A DNA stretch of 64,000 nucleotides from the NCBI RefSeq assembly GCF_018413645.1, contig NZ_JAHCDA010000002.1:1240001-1304000 (forward strand). The letters are read 5' to 3'. Origin of the DNA: Roseococcus pinisoli (GTDB lineage Bacteria > Pseudomonadota > Alphaproteobacteria > Acetobacterales > Acetobacteraceae). Position numbers and translations under genes: made by a program. The notes beneath the pieces were generated by a model. That model did no database searches. It was not told the DNA's origin and saw only the letters and a list, made by a program, of their open reading frames with translations. This document shows, in pieces, positions 34,928-44,398 of this stretch (positions within the stretch are counted from its first letter, which is position 1; the number at the start of each line of letters is the position of its first letter).

Positions 34928-35848
34928 TCAGATAACGGATATCTCTGCGGGAGATATCCCTTCCGCAGACCGGTCGTGCCCCGAGCCTGCGGCGCGCACG
35001 AGATTGAGGAAGGCGGCCAGCGCGCTCGACACATAGCCATCCGCCCGGCGGACGAAGAGCGTCTCCACCCAGGCGCGGTCCGGCGGCAGCGTGTGGAGGG
35101 CGACGCGGCCCTCCCGCTCCGCCTGGGCCGCCACCCCGCGCGGCAGCAGCGTGACCCCGACCCCGGCCGCGACGCAGCTCAGGATCGCATCGAGCGAGCC
35201 GAATTCCTGTGGCGTCGCCGTCACCGCCCCCATCCCGGCCAGCAGGTCCTCGAGACGCTGGCGATAGGAGCAGCCGAGCTGGAAGACGACGGTCCGCAGC
35301 TCCCGCACCTCCGGCAAGGCCGCGAGGGACGGGATCGCGGGGGAGGTCACCAGGACCAGCTCCTCCCGGAACACTGGCTCGGTCACGAGTTCGGGATGGG
35401 CCACGGGGCCCGCGACGAAGGCGCCTTCCACCCGGCATTCCAGCACATCGCCCAGCAGCTTGCGCGTGGTGCCCGTGCTCACGGCGAGCCGCACCGCCGG
35501 ATGCTCGCGGGAGAAGCGGCCCAGCAGGGGGGAGAGGCGGAGCGCCGTCGTCGTCTCGAGGCCGCCGAGCAGCAGCGTCCCGGACGGCGTTCCGTCGTCC
35601 CGCGCGGCCACCTGCGCATCGCCCAGCAGCTTCCTGATCCGCCCCACGAAGGGCAGCATCCGCTGGCCGGCGGGCGTGACCGAGACGCCGCGCGCATGGC
35701 GCTGGAAGAGCGCGACGCCCAGCTCGTCCTCCAGGGCGCGGACCCGCGCCGTCACGTTGGACTGGACTGTGTTCAGCTCGCGCGCGGCCTGGTTCATGCT
35801 CCCGTGGCGGGACACGGCCTCGAAGACGCGCAGGTCGGAGATATCCAT
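34928..35848 (-). CDS. LysR-type regulator
   Basis: A 306-residue protein with the N-terminal winged helix (LRVFEAVSRHGSMNQAAREL, then VQSNVTARVRALEDELGVAL) and an effector domain from about residue 90. The HTH segment MNQAARELNTVQSNVTARVR is of the CysB-like NTVQSNVT subgroup. It lies between prpF and the MFS gene, all on the minus strand. Two near-identical dyads, one eight bases before its ATG and one within its last 12 codons, suggest control of its own gene and the MFS gene. Confidence 0.93.
   Translation of the reverse strand: MDISDLRVFEAVSRHGSMNQAARELNTVQSNVTARVRALEDELGVALFQRHARGVSVTPAGQRMLPFVGRIRKLLGDAQVAARDDGTPSGTLLLGGLETTTALRLSPLLGRFSREHPAVRLAVSTGTTRKLLGDVLECRVEGAFVAGPVAHPELVTEPVFREELVLVTSPAIPSLAALPEVRELRTVVFQLGCSYRQRLEDLLAGMGAVTATPQEFGSLDAILSCVAAGVGVTLLPRGVAAQAEREGRVALHTLPPDRAWVETLFVRRADGYVSSALAAFLNLVRAAGSGHDRSAEGISPAEISVI
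34940..34956 (-). promoter_or_regulatory. LysR operator candidate A, upstream of the MFS gene
   Basis: A 17-bp dyad, TATCTCTGCGGGAGATA, is extended by further pairs to 34937-34959 with T-N11-A spacing. It lies inside the last codons of lysR, 80-96 bases upstream of the MFS start. It matches site B (35857-35873) at 15 of 17 positions. Confidence 0.65.
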
Positions 35849-35856
35849 GGGCCACC

Positions 35857-35873
35857 TATCCCTTCGGGAGATA
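35857..35873 (-). promoter_or_regulatory. LysR operator candidate B, at the lysR start
   Basis: The 17-bp sequence TATCCCTTCGGGAGATA (TATC-N9-GATA) ends 8 bases before the lysR ATG (35848). It matches site A at 15 of 17 positions, in the same orientation. A site overlapping the promoter or ribosome site is usual for autorepression. Confidence 0.65.
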
Positions 35874-35971
35874 GATAGGAAATCCTCCGGCAGAAATAAA
35901 CGATATCCCAGAGCAGATCCCGCTCAGGCTGCTTCACCCGAGCGGGTGGAGATGCTCGAAAACAAAAAGCT

Positions 35972-37093
35972 CTAGTCGCGCAGCGCCACGGCGCCGACCA
36001 TGAGCGTCCGTGCCGTCCGGTAGACGACGGCGGATTCCGCGCGCCAGCCCTCGCCGTCGCGCCGCACCTCGGCGCCCACCGCCAGCATGCCGCTGGGCTG
36101 CGCCACCCGGATCTCATCGGGGCTCCGCAAGGGCCCGCAGAGCCTTTCGGGCAGGCTGCCCTCGACACGGCAGGCGCAGGCCAGGCCGAGCGCGCCGGTC
36201 AGCGGCACCGCGCGATGCACGCGCTCCATCGAGAGCATGCGCACCTGGATGTCATGGCTCTCCGGCGACATCACCGAGCCGTCCAGCAGGCGCGGGATGC
36301 CCGGGGGCGCCAGCAGCGCGATGCGCGGCGCGGCGAGCCCCACCTGCTCCGGCGTCTCCGCCAGCCCCATTCGCACGCCGGCGAGCCGACGCAGCACGTC
36401 GAGCCGCGCCATCAGCCCCGGCACGGCCTCGATCGCGTCCGGGCTCTCCTCGCCGGTCAGGCCGAAATCCGCCGCTGCGAAGAAAACGGCCGGATTGGCG
36501 GCATCGATCAGCGTGCAGGCCAGCCCGTCGATCCGCTCGATCGCCTGGCCGGTGGGCAGCAGCGCTCCGGTCTGGGTGCCGCCCGGCGACAGGAAGTCGA
36601 GCCGGATGCGGGCGCCCGTGCCCGCGACGCCCGCGATGGCGTAGTCGCCCCTCACCTCCGCCTTGCCGTTCCGCACCGGAAAGCGGGCGTGGATGATCTT
36701 CTTCGTATTCACCTGATGGATGCGGACCAGCGCCTCGCCATCCGCCACGCGCACCAGCCCGTTATCGACAGCGAAGGGCCCCACCGCCGAGGACAGGTTG
36801 CCGCAATTGCCCTTCCACTCGACCACCGGCCGGTCCACCGCCACCTGGGCGAAGGTGTAGTCGATATCGGCCTCGGGATGGGTCGGCGGACCGATGATCA
36901 CGCCCTTGGACAGGGAGGAGATACCGCCGCCCATGCCGTCGAGCTGGCGGCCATAAGGGTCGGGCGAGCCCAGCACCTCGAGCAGGAGGGCATCCAGCGC
37001 CGCGCGGTCGGCCGGGAGGTCCTTTGCGTGGAAGAAGACGCCCTTGGACGAGCCGCCGCGCAGGAAGGTGGCGGGGACGAAGCGCTGGCTCAT
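35972..37093 (-). CDS. PrpF/4-oxalomesaconate tautomerase-like isomerase
   Basis: A 373-residue protein of the PrpF fold (diaminopimelate epimerase-like). Diagnostic segments are ATFLRGGSSKGVFFHAKDLP at the start, QLDGMGGGISSLSKGVII, and WKGNCGNLSSAVGPFAVD with the catalytic cysteine region. Family members isomerise 2-methylaconitate, or tautomerise 4-oxalomesaconate in gallate or protocatechuate degradation. No prp or ligAB/galB gene is adjacent to decide. It is upstream of lysR and the MFS gene on the same strand, with a 123-base gap. Confidence 0.88.
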   Translation of the reverse strand: MSQRFVPATFLRGGSSKGVFFHAKDLPADRAALDALLLEVLGSPDPYGRQLDGMGGGISSLSKGVIIGPPTHPEADIDYTFAQVAVDRPVVEWKGNCGNLSSAVGPFAVDNGLVRVADGEALVRIHQVNTKKIIHARFPVRNGKAEVRGDYAIAGVAGTGARIRLDFLSPGGTQTGALLPTGQAIERIDGLACTLIDAANPAVFFAAADFGLTGEESPDAIEAVPGLMARLDVLRRLAGVRMGLAETPEQVGLAAPRIALLAPPGIPRLLDGSVMSPESHDIQVRMLSMERVHRAVPLTGALGLACACRVEGSLPERLCGPLRSPDEIRVAQPSGMLAVGAEVRRDGEGWRAESAVVYRTARTLMVGAVALRD

Positions 37094-37171
37094 GCGGAAA
37101 CCCTCCGGTCGCGCCCGAGGCGGCGCCGCCTCATCTGAGCCATGCCCCTGGCGCCGCGCAAGCCGGGCGCC

Positions 37172-37831
37172 TCACCGGGTGGACGGCCCCTGCAGGACCG
37201 AGGAATGCACCCAGCCCACCGGGCTGCCGCCCTGCCCGACCTGGTACCAGCCGCCCGGCGCCTCGCCGACGACCTGGAGCGTGCTGGAGGGCGGCAGGGA
37301 GCGGATCACCGCCCCGCCGCGCGTGCCGTTCCGCAGATAGGCGCCCGACCGGGCGACGATGACGGTGCCCCGGCCGCGCGGCGTCTCGGCGGGCGCCTGG
37401 GCCTGGGCAACCACGTCGTCTCCCAGCTCCGGCGCGGGCGGCGGGCGGGTCGCCGGGCCGCCGCCCTCGTAGCAGCGGTTGATCATCTGCGCGAAGGCGC
37501 GCGAGGCCTCGCGGCCGCTAGCGCCCAGGACGAAGTCGGTCAGGCTCGGCGTGGCGCCCTCGAAGGACACGATGGCCACATAGGGAAGGAAGGGGCTTCC
37601 GGCGGCGGTGGAGGCCTGCGCCCGCCCGCAGACCGCGAGCGTATCGGCCAGGGCCTGGGGAAAAACCTGCACGCCCCGCTGCCGGACGCCCGCCACTTGC
37701 AGCCGCTCCAGCACGGCCGCGGCGCCGGCTTCGCGGGCCGCCTTCTCCCGCGCTTCCGCGGCCGAGCCCCTCTCCTCGCGGCAGGCCACGAGCGCAAGCA
37801 ACGCGACGGCAAGGGCGGCATTCAGGCGCAT
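37172..37831 (-). CDS. Lipoprotein with C-terminal SH3-like domain
   Basis: A 219-residue protein starting MRLNAALAVALLALVAC, a lipoprotein signal with lipobox LVAC. The next 40 residues are Ala/Glu-rich, and a Cys-containing helical part follows (QVFPQALADTLAVCG). After a Pro-rich linker the C-terminus is a bacterial SH3 domain (GAYLRNGTRGGAVIRSLPPS, then GGWYQVG and VGWVHSSVL). SH3b domains often bind peptidoglycan stem peptides. The role is unknown, likely in the envelope. I chose the ATG at 37831, which starts the signal peptide cleanly. Confidence 0.75.
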   Translation of the reverse strand: MRLNAALAVALLALVACREERGSAAEAREKAAREAGAAAVLERLQVAGVRQRGVQVFPQALADTLAVCGRAQASTAAGSPFLPYVAIVSFEGATPSLTDFVLGASGREASRAFAQMINRCYEGGGPATRPPPAPELGDDVVAQAQAPAETPRGRGTVIVARSGAYLRNGTRGGAVIRSLPPSSTLQVVGEAPGGWYQVGQGGSPVGWVHSSVLQGPSTR

Positions 37832-37884
37832 GATGCGCCACAACGCCGCTCCGCCCCCGCCGTTGCGTCGGGCGTCGCGAAGTG

Positions 37885-39633
37885 TCAGGCCACGGCGAAG
37901 GCCTGGGTCCGCACCAGCCGGGCATAGAGGCCATTCGCGGCCATGAGCTCGGCATGGGTGCCCTGCTCGACGGCGCGTCCGTCATCCATCACCACGATGC
38001 GATGGGCGTTCTGCACCGTCGCCAGGCGGTGCGCGATCACCAGCGTGGTGCGTCCCTCGCGCAGCGTCTCGAGCGCCGCCTGCACGGCCGCCTCGTTCTC
38101 GGCATCAAGCGCGCTGGTGGCTTCGTCGAGCAGCAGCACCCGCGGGTTGCGCAGCAGGGCCCGGGCGAGGCTCACGCGCTGGCGCTGGCCGCCCGAGAGC
38201 CGGCCGCCGGCCGGGCCCAGCGGCGTGTCGTAGCCGGCGGGCAGCGCCTGGAGGAAGCTATGCGCCTGGGCCGCCCGCGCCGCCGCCTCGACCTCCTCGC
38301 GCGTGGCGCCCGGCCGGCCGCAGGCGATATTGGCGAAGGCCGTGTCGTCGAAGATCACCGCCTCCTGCCCCACATAGGCGATGGCGTCGCGCAGCTCGGC
38401 GAGGTGAACCCCGCGGATATCCGCGCCATCCAGCAGGATGCGCCCCTCCGTCGCGTCGTAGAGGCGTGGCAGCAGCGCGATGGCGGTGGATTTTCCCGCG
38501 CCCGAGGGGCCCACCAGGGCAACCGTCTCGCCAGGGGCGGCGCGCAGGTCCAGGCCCTCGACCGCCGGGACGTCGCTGCCGGGATAGCGGAAGCCCACCC
38601 GGTCGAAGACGACCTCGCCATGGCCCGCGGGCAGCGGGCGCGCCTCGGGCTGGTCCGCGATCTCGCGCCTGATGTCGATCACGCCGAAGACGCGGACGAG
38701 GCCGGCCAGCCCCTCCTGCAGGGCCGCGTTCAACGAGCCCAGCGCGCGCACCGGCCGGGCCGCGATCAGCACGGCGGCGACGAAGCCGGTGAACTCGCCG
38801 ATCGTCCCCTGCCCCGTGGACACCCGCCAGCCGACGACGCCGAGCACGACGGCGACCGTCAGGCCGCCCAGCGCCTCGAGGATGGGGTCGACACGGGCAC
38901 GGACGCGGATGATGCGCTGCAGGCTGCCGCGCAGCTCGGCGAAGGCGGCGGCGGCGCGCGCCTCCTCCTGCTCCTCCAGCCGATAGGTGCGCACGACGCG
39001 GGCGCCCGAAAAACTCTCGTTCAGCAGGGCGCTGGTCTCGCCCGCCCGGTCCTGCATGCCGCGCGAGGCGCGGCGGATGCGCTTGCCGATAGTCAGGATG
39101 GGCCAGGCCGCGATCGGGTAGAGCAGTGCCGCCATGGCCGCGAGCTGCCAGTCGAGCCAGATCATCGAGGCGACGAGGCCGATGACCGTCAGCAGGTCGC
39201 CCATGCCGTTGATGCTGCGGGTCAGCGCCTCTCGGATCTGGGTGGCGTCCAGGGTGAAGCGGGTGACGTGCCGCGCCGGCGCCTCGGCGCTCACGGCCGC
39301 GTAATCCGCCCGGGTAAGGGCCGAGAACAGTGAATTCTGCAGATGCTCAATGCTGCGCAGGACCGCGCTCTGCATCACCGTCTGCTGGAAGTACATCGCC
39401 GCCCCGCGCGCGGCCGTCACCAGGACGATGATGGGCGGCAGCAGCCAGACGACGTTCGGGTCACCCTTCCCGAAGCTGTCGAAGGCCTGCTGGATGATCA
39501 CCGGATAGAGCGCGGTGATGCCCGCCAGGACCAGGGTCAGGACAACCGCCAGGACGAGGCGTCCCTTCTGCTGGTGCAGATGGTCGCGCCAGTAGCGGCG
39601 GATCAGGGGAAGCGAGGCGCTCTCGGTGGACAT
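37885..39633 (-). CDS. ABC exporter with fused membrane and ATPase domains (MsbA-like)
   Basis: A 582-residue half-transporter. Six hydrophobic segments (residues 25-310) precede an ATPase domain with Walker A GPSGAGKST, signature LSGGQRQRVSLARALL, Walker B VLLLDEATSALD and the switch histidine in TLVIAHRLATVQ. The overall layout is that of MsbA/lipid A exporters, and ISRR-like variation prevents certainty about the substrate. The start at 39633 (MSTESASLPLIRRYWRDH) is supported by similarity. It begins 14 bases after the end of the CCA-adding enzyme gene. Confidence 0.92.
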   Translation of the reverse strand: MSTESASLPLIRRYWRDHLHQQKGRLVLAVVLTLVLAGITALYPVIIQQAFDSFGKGDPNVVWLLPPIIVLVTAARGAAMYFQQTVMQSAVLRSIEHLQNSLFSALTRADYAAVSAEAPARHVTRFTLDATQIREALTRSINGMGDLLTVIGLVASMIWLDWQLAAMAALLYPIAAWPILTIGKRIRRASRGMQDRAGETSALLNESFSGARVVRTYRLEEQEEARAAAAFAELRGSLQRIIRVRARVDPILEALGGLTVAVVLGVVGWRVSTGQGTIGEFTGFVAAVLIAARPVRALGSLNAALQEGLAGLVRVFGVIDIRREIADQPEARPLPAGHGEVVFDRVGFRYPGSDVPAVEGLDLRAAPGETVALVGPSGAGKSTAIALLPRLYDATEGRILLDGADIRGVHLAELRDAIAYVGQEAVIFDDTAFANIACGRPGATREEVEAAARAAQAHSFLQALPAGYDTPLGPAGGRLSGGQRQRVSLARALLRNPRVLLLDEATSALDAENEAAVQAALETLREGRTTLVIAHRLATVQNAHRIVVMDDGRAVEQGTHAELMAANGLYARLVRTQAFAVA

Positions 39634-39647
39634 GGGGGCGCGGGGTA

Positions 39648-40850
39648 TCAGGAAGCGCCCTCCCCGACCAGTTCGCGCAGTTTTTCCAGGCATCCGGCGT
39701 GGCCGGCGGCAGCGCCGGTCGCGAGCCACCAGTCGCGGACCTGCCCCAGCAGCCGGCCGATCGCCGGCCCGTGCGCCACGCCCAGGGCCACGACGTCGCG
39801 GCCCTGGAGCGGAAAGGCCGGACCCAGCCCCGGCTCCAGATGGTCGAGGAGCGGTCCATAGTCGCGATCCGGATATTGCGCGGCGGCGACGAGGAGGATC
39901 TCGCCCGGCAGGGCGGCCTCGCTGCGCAGCCGGGCGGCGGCGCGGAAGCGGCGCAGCACGTCCGGATCGCGTTCCTCCGGCGACGGCACGCCCTCGATGG
40001 CATGCAGCGCCCGCAGGCGGGAGGCCTCCTGGCCCGAGAGCCTGAGCCGCGAGGCCAGCGCCGTCAGGTCGGCGCCCACCGGCAGCAGCAGCGCGATGCG
40101 GAGCACGACGTCGGTCACGCCCCGCGCCAGGGCCAGGTCCAGCCGTGCGGGGTCCCCGGCCTCGGGCAGCACGGCGGGCAGGACGCCCGTCCCGGCCATG
40201 AGGCGGAGCGCCGCGCGCGGATCCTCGGCCTCCATCAGCCGCTTGAGCTCGCTCCAGACCCGCTCGGCGGAAAGCCGCGCCAGGCCCGGCACGGCCTCCC
40301 GGATCGCCTGCACGGCGACGGGGTCGGGCTCGGTCCCGCCATAGCGGGCGTGGAAGCGGAAGAAGCGCAGCGCGCGCAGATAATCCTCGCGCAGGCGCTG
40401 GGCGGCGTCGCCCACGAAGCGCACCCGCCGCGCCGCGAGATCCGCCGCGCCGGAGAAGTAGTCGTGCAGCAGGCCGTCCGCGCCCATGGACATGGCGTTG
40501 ATGGTGAAGTCCCGCCGCTCGGCATCCTCGCGCCAGTCGGTCGTCCATTCGACCTCGGCATGGCGGCCGTCGGTCGCGACGTCCCGGCGGAGGGAGGTCA
40601 CCTCGATGGGCACGCCGCGCAGCACCGCCGTCACCGTGCCGTGCGCGAGCCCGGTCTCGAAGACCTTGAAGCCGGCGGCCTTCAGCCGCTCCGCGATCTC
40701 GGCGGGCGGAAAGGGCGCCGCCATGTCCAGGTCGCGGACGGGCACGCCCGCCAGGCTGTCGCGCACGCAGCCGCCGACGGCCCGCGAATCCGCCAGGGCC
40801 CCGAAGACCCGCTGCGGCCCCTCGGCGCGCAGATAGTCCGGCAGGCTCAC
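39648..40850 (-). CDS. cca: CCA tRNA nucleotidyltransferase
   Basis: A 400-residue class II nucleotidyltransferase. The active-site motif GGCVRDSLAGVPVRDLDMA carries the two catalytic aspartates; further landmarks are RRDFTINAM, LREDYLRALRFFRFHARYG and ERVWSELKRLME. It adds or repairs the CCA end of tRNA. I chose the GTG at 40850, which overlaps the stop of the DUF6111 gene (GTGA); the frame upstream is open but lies inside that gene. It is in a minus-strand cluster with DUF6111, Nudix and DUF1285 genes, an arrangement I recall from other alphaproteobacteria. Confidence 0.93.
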   Translation of the reverse strand: MSLPDYLRAEGPQRVFGALADSRAVGGCVRDSLAGVPVRDLDMAAPFPPAEIAERLKAAGFKVFETGLAHGTVTAVLRGVPIEVTSLRRDVATDGRHAEVEWTTDWREDAERRDFTINAMSMGADGLLHDYFSGAADLAARRVRFVGDAAQRLREDYLRALRFFRFHARYGGTEPDPVAVQAIREAVPGLARLSAERVWSELKRLMEAEDPRAALRLMAGTGVLPAVLPEAGDPARLDLALARGVTDVVLRIALLLPVGADLTALASRLRLSGQEASRLRALHAIEGVPSPEERDPDVLRRFRAAARLRSEAALPGEILLVAAAQYPDRDYGPLLDHLEPGLGPAFPLQGRDVVALGVAHGPAIGRLLGQVRDWWLATGAAAGHAGCLEKLRELVGEGAS

Positions 40851-41092
40851 CGCGTGGTTCCCCGCACGATCCCGCCCCGCTCGATATGCGCGGGCACGTA
40901 GTTGTCGTTCTCCAGGCTGCGCGAGAGGCCGTAGTAGATCGCCCCCGCCACGCCGCAGGCCACGCCGATCGCCGCCAGCACGATCAGCCGGCGCGAAGGC
41001 TCGTGCCCCGGCTTGCTGCCGGTCATCCGCCACCAGATGACATAGGCGATGAAGGGCAATGCGAAGAGGATTAGCTCGATCAGGATGCCCAT
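40847..41092 (-). CDS. DUF6111 family membrane protein
   Basis: An 81-residue protein with two hydrophobic segments (LIELILFALPFIAYVIWW and LIVLAAIGVACGVAGAIYYG) separated by a short charged loop (SKPGHEPSRR). The charged C-terminal tail contains NDNYVPAHIERG. It matches the small DUF6111 membrane proteins that sit between Nudix and cca genes in alphaproteobacteria. The function is unknown. Confidence 0.8.
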   Translation of the reverse strand: MGILIELILFALPFIAYVIWWRMTGSKPGHEPSRRLIVLAAIGVACGVAGAIYYGLSRSLENDNYVPAHIERGGIVRGTTR

Positions 41093-41138
41093 GGTTGGAC
41101 CATAGCGACTTTGTGCGGCGGAGCCATGACGACCTGCG

Positions 41139-41741
41139 TCAGGCGGAACCCTGAGCCCGCAGCGCGGTGGCGAGGTTCACCAGGATGGTCGCCGTGGCGC
41201 CCCAGATGAAGTGCTCGCCATGCGGCCAGACCCAGTATTCGCGCATGCGCCCTTTCCATTCCGCCCGCTCGCGACGGGGCGCCGCGGGGTCGAGCAGGGT
41301 GGAGAGCGGAAGCTCGAACGCGGATTCGACCTCGTCCGGCGAAGGCAGCAGGGTGAAGCCCGGCCGCAGCGCGGCGATGATGGGCGTGATCTCATAGCCC
41401 GTTCCGGTGAGATGGCGCGGCAGGCGGCCGATCACCCGCGGCAGGCTGGGGTCCAGCGCCACCTCCTCGAAGGCCTCGCGCAGGGCGGCCTGCTCGGGGG
41501 ATTCGCCGGGCTCGATGCGGCCGCCGGGGAAGCTGACCTGCCCCGGATGGCTCTTGAGATGCGCCGCGCGCTGCGTGAGCAGCACGCCCGGCTCCTCGTC
41601 GCGCAGCACCATGGCCACGAGAACGGCCGCGGGCTTGATGATGGTGCCGGGGGGCAGCAGCGCGTCGTCGCCGGTGGGCGGCGGCATGGCCGCCATCAGC
41701 CGGGGATCCCGCAGTCGGGCGCAAAGCTCCTTGGCGGTCAC
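41139..41741 (-). CDS. Nudix hydrolase, CoA pyrophosphatase (NudL) type
   Basis: A 200-residue protein. The Nudix box is GGRIEPGESPEQAALREAFE with EVAL; the last glycine of the pattern is replaced by Ala, which is tolerated. The preceding LLTQRAAHLKSHPGQVSFPG is the CoA-specific motif of NudL/Nudt7 proteins. It splits CoA to 3',5'-ADP and phosphopantetheine. The GTG at 41741 overlaps the stop of the DUF1285 gene (GTGA), so translation is coupled. The next gene starts 46 bases downstream. Confidence 0.88.
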   Translation of the reverse strand: MTAKELCARLRDPRLMAAMPPPTGDDALLPPGTIIKPAAVLVAMVLRDEEPGVLLTQRAAHLKSHPGQVSFPGGRIEPGESPEQAALREAFEEVALDPSLPRVIGRLPRHLTGTGYEITPIIAALRPGFTLLPSPDEVESAFELPLSTLLDPAAPRRERAEWKGRMREYWVWPHGEHFIWGATATILVNLATALRAQGSA

Positions 41742-42358
41742 TCCGCCGCCACGTCGAGCGCGGGCTCGTCGTCGATCGGGAAGAAGACGCCCTCGCTCCA
41801 GACGCCCATGACGTTCCGGTCGTCCAGGCGCTCGGTCACCGAAAGCGCGACCATTTCGTAGAAGACGGGCCGGGCGATTCGCGCCTCCAGCCCCGGGCGC
41901 ACGGTGATGTAGGGCCGCGGTTCGCGCGTGCGAGGGTCCATCTGGATGCGGATCGGATGATCCGCGTTGCAGGGCACCACCTCGTCGCAATTCGTGCGGA
42001 AGCTGAGGCATTGCCGGATGGGGCCACCATCGCCGCAATCACAGTCCCGCCAGGCCATCTCGACGGCGACGAAGGGCGCGTCCTCGACCGTGATGCGCCC
42101 CTTTTCCACTGGTGTTTCAAGGAGATAGCCGCCATCGGCCTCGCGCTTCAGCACGGAGGCGAAGAGGCAGACGAGCTCCTTCCGGTTGATCGGGCTGCCC
42201 TTGTAGAACCAGGTGCCGTCACGCGCGATCCGCATATCAATGGATCCGCAATCATGCTTCTCACGGAGGGGCGGCTTGCTCAAGGATTGGTCAATCCGCC
42301 GCGCGCAGTCGGGGAGACCCTCCCCAATCGATGCTTTGATCCCAGCTTCGGGCGGCAT
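41738..42358 (-). CDS. DUF1285 protein with a cysteine-rich insertion
   Basis: A 206-residue protein. The DUF1285 signature is present: DMRIARDGTWFYKGSPINRK near the start, and an ending with LSVTERLDDRNVMGVWSEGV. Between them, near residues 104-134, five cysteines occur in about 30 residues (CDCG-x7-C-x7-C-x5-C). The usual DUF1285 sequence here has no such cluster, so a bound metal or disulfides are possible. I chose the ATG at 42358. The gene is upstream of and overlaps the Nudix gene. Confidence 0.8.
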   Translation of the reverse strand: MPPEAGIKASIGEGLPDCARRIDQSLSKPPLREKHDCGSIDMRIARDGTWFYKGSPINRKELVCLFASVLKREADGGYLLETPVEKGRITVEDAPFVAVEMAWRDCDCGDGGPIRQCLSFRTNCDEVVPCNADHPIRIQMDPRTREPRPYITVRPGLEARIARPVFYEMVALSVTERLDDRNVMGVWSEGVFFPIDDEPALDVAAE

Positions 42359-42449
42359 AGGCTTTCCTGGCAAAATCCCGTGTGGTCCGGCGGGCACTGC
42401 CCAACGCAGCATCGCCGCCACACGACGTCAATATGGGAACCGTGAACAG

Positions 42450-43437
<988 letters not shown>

Positions 43438-43445
<8 letters not shown>

Positions 43446-44322
43446 TCCCGCCGCCGTTTCCGCCCCCTTGTCCCAGCCCTTGTCGCATCTGCGCGCCGAG
43501 GCCGCGGCCTCCCGCCTGCCGCCGCTCGTCGTGGCGGCGGAGCGCGTGGCCAATACGGTGATGCAGGGCGTCCATGGCCGCCGCCGCTCCGGCCATGGCG
43601 ACGCCTTCTGGCAGTTCCGACCCTATACGCCCGGCGACGCCGCCTCGGCCGTGGACTGGCGGCAGAGCGCCAAGGCCGACCGCCTCTTCGTGCGCGAGAC
43701 CGAGTGGGAGGCGGCGCAGACCGTGCTGCTCTGGCGCGACCCCTCCCCCTCCATGCGCTGGCGCTCCGGCAAGAACCTCGAGGAGAAGGCGGCCCGGGCG
43801 GACCTGCTGCTGCTGGCCCTGGCCTCGCTGCTGCTGCGCGGGGGCGAGCGCGTGCGCCTGGTCGGCGACCGCCAGGCCTTCATGGGCCGCTCGGCGCTGC
43901 CGGCGCTGGCGGCGGCCATGGCGCGCTCGGCCCCGGCCGAGGCCGAGGACGCGACCGCCCCCCGCCATGCCCGCCTGGTGATGTTCGGCGATTTCCTCCA
44001 GCCGCTGGCCGGGCTGCAGGCCATGCTGTCGCGCCAGGCGGCGAAGCCCCTGCGCGGCCAGATGCTGCAGATCCTGGATCCGGCCGAGGAAAGCCTGCCC
44101 TATTCGGGCCGCATCCGCTTCGACGGGCTGGAGGGCGAGGGCTCCCTCCTCGTGCCCCGCGTCGAGACCATCCGCGGCCTCTACGCCGAGAGGCTGGCCG
44201 CGCATCGTGACGGGCTGTCGACCATGGCGCGCGCCGCGGGCTGGGGCTTCTCCACCCACCTCACCGACCAGCCGCCGCACCTCGCCTTGCTGTCGCTGTG
44301 GCAGGCGTTGGCGCCGGCATGA
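43438..44322 (+). CDS. DUF58 protein
   Basis: A 294-residue protein with the DUF58 signature near residue 55 (FRPYTPGDAASAVDWRQSAK, then LFVRETEWE), and a von Willebrand-like fold with VLLWRDPSPSMRW as the MIDAS-like strand. No membrane segment is seen. It begins at TTG 43438, overlapping the MoxR stop; this rare start is inferred from the overlap and the absence of a better in-frame one. It is expected to bind the MoxR protein. The next gene starts 76 bases downstream. Confidence 0.85.
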
Positions 44323-44398
44323 GGCATGATCTAGACTGCCGCATGCCCCGGAATGATGTGGAGTTGGCGGGCTGCCGCGCGGCGGGCGAAAGCCGCGG

